A stretch of 7,898 nucleotides of DNA from Desulfobacterales bacterium (GTDB lineage Bacteria; Desulfobacterota; DSM-4660; Desulfatiglandales; Desulfatiglandaceae). The DNA is taken from contig JAIOSR010000438.1 of assembly GCA_021107495.1 (NCBI GenBank), positions 1 to 7,898 on the forward strand. Reading direction: 5' to 3'. Of this stretch, positions 4,999 through 7,898 are shown piece by piece. The notes below the pieces were generated by a model. That model was given only the letters and a program-made list of their open reading frames with translations, was not told where the DNA came from and did no database searches. Made by a program: the position numbers and the translations under genes. The number at the start of each line of letters is the position of its first letter. Position 1 is the first letter of the stretch.

Positions 4999-6489
4999 CT
5001 AATTCAGAACTTCCTGCCATCTCTTCAAGAGCACATCCGGGCCCAAGGGACCAAAGTCGTTTCTCTCCATGAACTGAAAGATATCATAACGATTCCCCTT
5101 CTCCCACCATTTTTTTAGGATTTTACCGGTTTCGGAGTGAAATATCCACTTAGACCCCAGCATATCTTTCAGCCGTTCCTCCATTATCGCCTCGGCCATC
5201 CATCCTAAGATATAATCCAGGCTGTAAAACTCGGGCACCAGATCAAAAAGGTGGCTTTCCGGTTGATAGTAGAAGCCTGTATAGCGGACCATCAATTCCG
5301 CATAAGTTTCTCCGTTTGAAAGATCACCACTCGAAAACATTTCATATTCCGCTAAAAACTTGGCTGCATATCGCCTGAACAAGGAAAGGTCCTTAAGCAC
5401 TTTGTGATAATACAGTTTTTCTGCATCTGCCGAATTGAGACCTAAATGACCCTCTAAGAAAGGCCGGGACATGGTCAAATTCTGTAAAAGGAATGCGAAT
5501 GATTCGGACAGGCTAAAGGATGTGGCCATGTCCCGGTCGCCAATCGAAAGGTCGGGGGAGGTAAAAACTGCCGAGAGACCGTGACCCAGTTCATGCCACA
5601 GGGTTTCCAGGTCAATCCATCCCCCTTCCGGCTTCATAAGGATATAGACTTCTTCCGGAACCTGAAGGATAAAGCACATGGCCTGTGGGCTCTTACCCTC
5701 TTCCCGGCCCAGTTCCAGGTTAAGTCCCGGCGTTTTATCGGGATCGATCCCCCAGTATTGAAAAAACTCCGTCAATGATTCCATCATTTTTTTAGGAAAA
5801 AGGCCGTCGAACTCTCCGAGACCCAGGATATTTATGGCATCAAACCGGGTAAGTGCTTTCATTGGCTGGTCAAAACGTCGGCGAACCCATTGGTCCATGA
5901 CAGGAAAATAGAGTTCATCGGTCTTCTGAAGGAAATCCTTCAGGATTTCATAGTAACGAGGGTAGTCAATTCCCTTTTTCGCATGACAGTAATCTATGTA
6001 GTTTTCAAACCCACAGTCTTTCCGCAGGGTTTCAAGCATTATTTTCCAGTAATTGAGTGGAAAGGGCTTGAGGAATTTACACAGGGGGCCGGTTTCTTTC
6101 TGAAGGACTCGTCTTTTTTCAAGGGTACTGGACTTCTGGCACCAGGAAATGATGTCCCTGAAGTATATCTTTTGGCCGTTCACATTGGCCGCGGCGCCTC
6201 TCATCCAGGTCCGCATCTCGGTCTCGTGGGGGAGAAGGTCCTGTTGCAGATAATGATCAATAAAGGCATGTTCGAGGCGTGTTCCGGCTACCTTGCCTTC
6301 AATTTTTCGAATATGTGCCAGGGTATCCAGGCTTAGAAAACCCTCATAACCTTCATAAATCCGGTAGGCCTCAAAAGGGACCTTGTCACCTTTCCACAGG
6401 GCAAGGGCCTCCAGGTTCCACCTGTAATTCAGATGATGAAGGGTATTTTCGATGTCAGATAAGCTTAAGTGGGCTTTTGAGGAAACCAC
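4999..6489 (-). CDS. Zinc metallopeptidase of the M3/M32 (gluzincin) type
   Basis: This 496-residue, probably cytoplasmic protein has no signal peptide or membrane helix. The zinc site is LWHELGHGLSAVF with H299, E300 and H303. E329 in FSLSESFAF, 26 residues after H303, is placed to be the third ligand, as in gluzincins such as thimet oligopeptidase. The mostly helical N-terminal half and the C-terminal stretch YILGWMAEAIMEERL (426-440) fit the oligopeptidase fold. The length of about 500 and the SESFAFLLQN...SRPF stretch recall M32 carboxypeptidases, whereas the general layout recalls M3 oligoendopeptidases, so the subfamily is open. The expected role is hydrolysis of short peptides. The start is GTG with a poor ribosome site; an in-frame TAG four codons upstream excludes a longer form, and no good internal start precedes residue 92. 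It follows the flavoprotein gene by 15 bp, which suggests translational coupling. Confidence 0.85.
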   Translation of the reverse strand: MVSSKAHLSLSDIENTLHHLNYRWNLEALALWKGDKVPFEAYRIYEGYEGFLSLDTLAHIRKIEGKVAGTRLEHAFIDHYLQQDLLPHETEMRTWMRGAAANVNGQKIYFRDIISWCQKSSTLEKRRVLQKETGPLCKFLKPFPLNYWKIMLETLRKDCGFENYIDYCHAKKGIDYPRYYEILKDFLQKTDELYFPVMDQWVRRRFDQPMKALTRFDAINILGLGEFDGLFPKKMMESLTEFFQYWGIDPDKTPGLNLELGREEGKSPQAMCFILQVPEEVYILMKPEGGWIDLETLWHELGHGLSAVFTSPDLSIGDRDMATSFSLSESFAFLLQNLTMSRPFLEGHLGLNSADAEKLYYHKVLKDLSLFRRYAAKFLAEYEMFSSGDLSNGETYAELMVRYTGFYYQPESHLFDLVPEFYSLDYILGWMAEAIMEERLKDMLGSKWIFHSETGKILKKWWEKGNRYDIFQFMERNDFGPLGPDVLLKRWQEVLN

Positions 6490-6504
6490 TTGTCCGGCCT
6501 AGCC

Positions 6505-7898
6505 CTAAAATATAGCATCAGAAGGACAATTGCTGATGCAGGACATGCACTTTATACATTTATTTTTATCTATGTAAGCGGGTTCTTTCTTTTTCCACTC
6601 GATGGCATCGGCGGGACAACGCCTGTAACAGATTCCGCATTTAATGCACACGTCTTGATCCACTTCAAACTTCAGGAGGGCCGGGCACCGTTTTGCCGGG
6701 CATCTTTTTTCGTAGATATGGGCATCGTATTCATCCCGAAAGTGCTGAAGGGTTGATAGAATAGGATTTGGAGCGGTCTGACCCAGTCCGCACAAGGACC
6801 CGTCCTTGATCCCTTCACTAAGCTCTTCAAGGAGTTCGATGTCACCGGACTCACCCTCTCCGTTCGTGATCTTTTCCAGGATCTGAAGCATCCGCTTTGT
6901 CCCCTCGCGGCAGGGTGTGCATTTGCCGCAGGATTCATCCTGAATAAAATCCATAAAAAAGCGGGCCATGTCTACCATGCAGGTGTGATCATCCATGATA
7001 ATCATACCACCCGACCCCATGATTGCACCCACCTTAATAATGGACTCAAAATCCACAGGAGTATCGATGAACTCGGCAGGTACGCAGCCACCGGATGGGC
7101 CACCCAACTGAACGGCCTTAAATTTCCGTTTCTTGCCCATGATCCCTCCGCCCACGTCATATATGATACTCCGAAGGGATGTACCCATGGGAACTTCGAC
7201 AAGACCGATGTTTTTGACGTCCCCTGTCAACGCAAACACCTTGGTGCCTTTGCTATTCTCCGTACCTATTCCTGCGTACCAGTCGCCGCCTTTTAGGGTG
7301 ATCTGGGCTATATTTGCGTATGTTTCCACATTGTTGAGAACGGTAGGTTTTTGAAAAAGTCCCTGGTGAGCGGGAAACGGCGGCCTGGGCCTGGGCATGC
7401 CCCGCTTTCCTTCTATGGACCGCATAAGGGCAGTCTCTTCTCCGCACACAAAGGCCCCTGCGCCCTGGTATATCTCTAAATCAAAATCATACCCGCTTCC
7501 CAGGATGTCCTTACCGAGAAGCCCGTAGTCCAGCGCATGTGTGATTGCAATGTTGAGTCTTTTGACCGCGAGCGGATATTCGGCCCTGCAGTATATATAT
7601 CCCTGATGCGCCCCGATGGCCTTAGCCGCGATGATCATTCCCTCAAGCACCGTATGGGGGTCAGATTCGAGAACGCTCCTGTCCATAAAGGCACCGGGAT
7701 CTCCTTCGTCAGCGTTGCATAGCACATATTTCACCTCATCCCGTGATTTCGAGGCAAATTCCCACTTGAGCCCGGTCGGAAAACCTGCACCACCCCGTCC
7801 CCTGAGGCCTGAAGTTTTGACCTCCGCAATAATCTCTTGAGGCGTCATTTCCAAGAGGGCTTTAGCCGCCCCTAAGTAACCATCAAAAGCTATATAGT
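6505..7898 (-). CDS. NuoF/HndC-like NADH-binding flavoprotein with C-terminal 2[4Fe-4S] ferredoxin domain (5' partial)
   Basis: This subunit takes electrons from NAD(P)H (or returns them) through FMN and iron-sulfur clusters. Such subunits occur in complex I, NADP-reducing or bifurcating hydrogenases and NAD-linked formate dehydrogenases. Numbering from the TTG at 7854, GLRGRGGAGFPTG (16-28), NADEGDPGAFMDR (47-59) and GAGAFVCGEETAL (131-143) form the FMN/NADH site. An SLBB region spans about 205-260. C309, C312, C315 and C355 ligate the N3-type [4Fe-4S] cluster. Two CX2CX2CX3C sets (403/406/409/413 and 433/436/439/443) make the ferredoxin tail, which Escherichia coli NuoF lacks. The frame stays open from 7854 to the edge, adding 14 family-like residues (YIAFDGYLGAAKAL). 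TTG 7854 is therefore not the start, and an N-terminal segment, perhaps a thioredoxin-like [2Fe-2S] domain, lies outside the window. The parent complex cannot be named from this subunit alone. Confidence 0.93.
   Translation of the reverse strand, partial: YIAFDGYLGAAKALLEMTPQEIIAEVKTSGLRGRGGAGFPTGLKWEFASKSRDEVKYVLCNADEGDPGAFMDRSVLESDPHTVLEGMIIAAKAIGAHQGYIYCRAEYPLAVKRLNIAITHALDYGLLGKDILGSGYDFDLEIYQGAGAFVCGEETALMRSIEGKRGMPRPRPPFPAHQGLFQKPTVLNNVETYANIAQITLKGGDWYAGIGTENSKGTKVFALTGDVKNIGLVEVPMGTSLRSIIYDVGGGIMGKKRKFKAVQLGGPSGGCVPAEFIDTPVDFESIIKVGAIMGSGGMIIMDDHTCMVDMARFFMDFIQDESCGKCTPCREGTKRMLQILEKITNGEGESGDIELLEELSEGIKDGSLCGLGQTAPNPILSTLQHFRDEYDAHIYEKRCPAKRCPALLKFEVDQDVCIKCGICYRRCPADAIEWKKKEPAYIDKNKCIKCMSCISNCPSDAIF

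Overview
The window carries six protein-coding genes and one long structured gap. Together they suggest a strictly anaerobic, respiratory or fermentative Gram-negative bacterium, most likely a Desulfobacterota/deltaproteobacterial type. This is inferred from a NuoF/HndC-type flavoprotein with a C-terminal two-cluster ferredoxin domain, an exported branched-chain-amino-acid-type binding protein, a PP-loop thiouridylase-like protein and the moderate GC. No rRNA or tRNA is present to fix the taxonomy.

Layout, left to right. 1-70: a perfect 9-bp inverted repeat just downstream of the first gene. 71-1342 (-): periplasmic substrate-binding protein with a clear signal peptide and a strong Shine-Dalgarno. 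1343-2078: a 736-bp divergent gap. Its part nearest the binding protein holds the promoter region and a 10-bp palindrome. Its middle (about 1485-1687) is packed with nested and abutting inverted repeats that look like a small non-autonomous mobile or REP-like element. Its right part is AT-rich and leads into dnaJ. 2079-3005 (+) and 3028-3999 (+): a type II DnaJ/CbpA-like co-chaperone followed closely by a PP-loop tRNA-thiolation-type protein, probably one transcript. 4009-4881 (-): a membrane-anchored coiled-coil protein of unknown function, whose stop codon lies only 9 bp from that of the convergent PP-loop gene. 4999-6489 (-): a zinc metallopeptidase of the M3/M32 type. 6505-7898 (-): an NADH-binding NuoF/HndC-like flavoprotein whose 5' end lies beyond the window.

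Transcription is therefore minus (binding protein), plus (dnaJ and PP-loop gene), then minus (flavoprotein, peptidase, coiled-coil protein). The flavoprotein and peptidase are 15 bp apart and probably cotranscribed. The flavoprotein would be one subunit of a larger complex encoded beyond the right edge.

I see ordinary housekeeping and accessory genes and no clear new multi-gene system. The most unusual feature is the palindromic block in the 1343-2078 gap, followed by the unassigned membrane coiled-coil protein.
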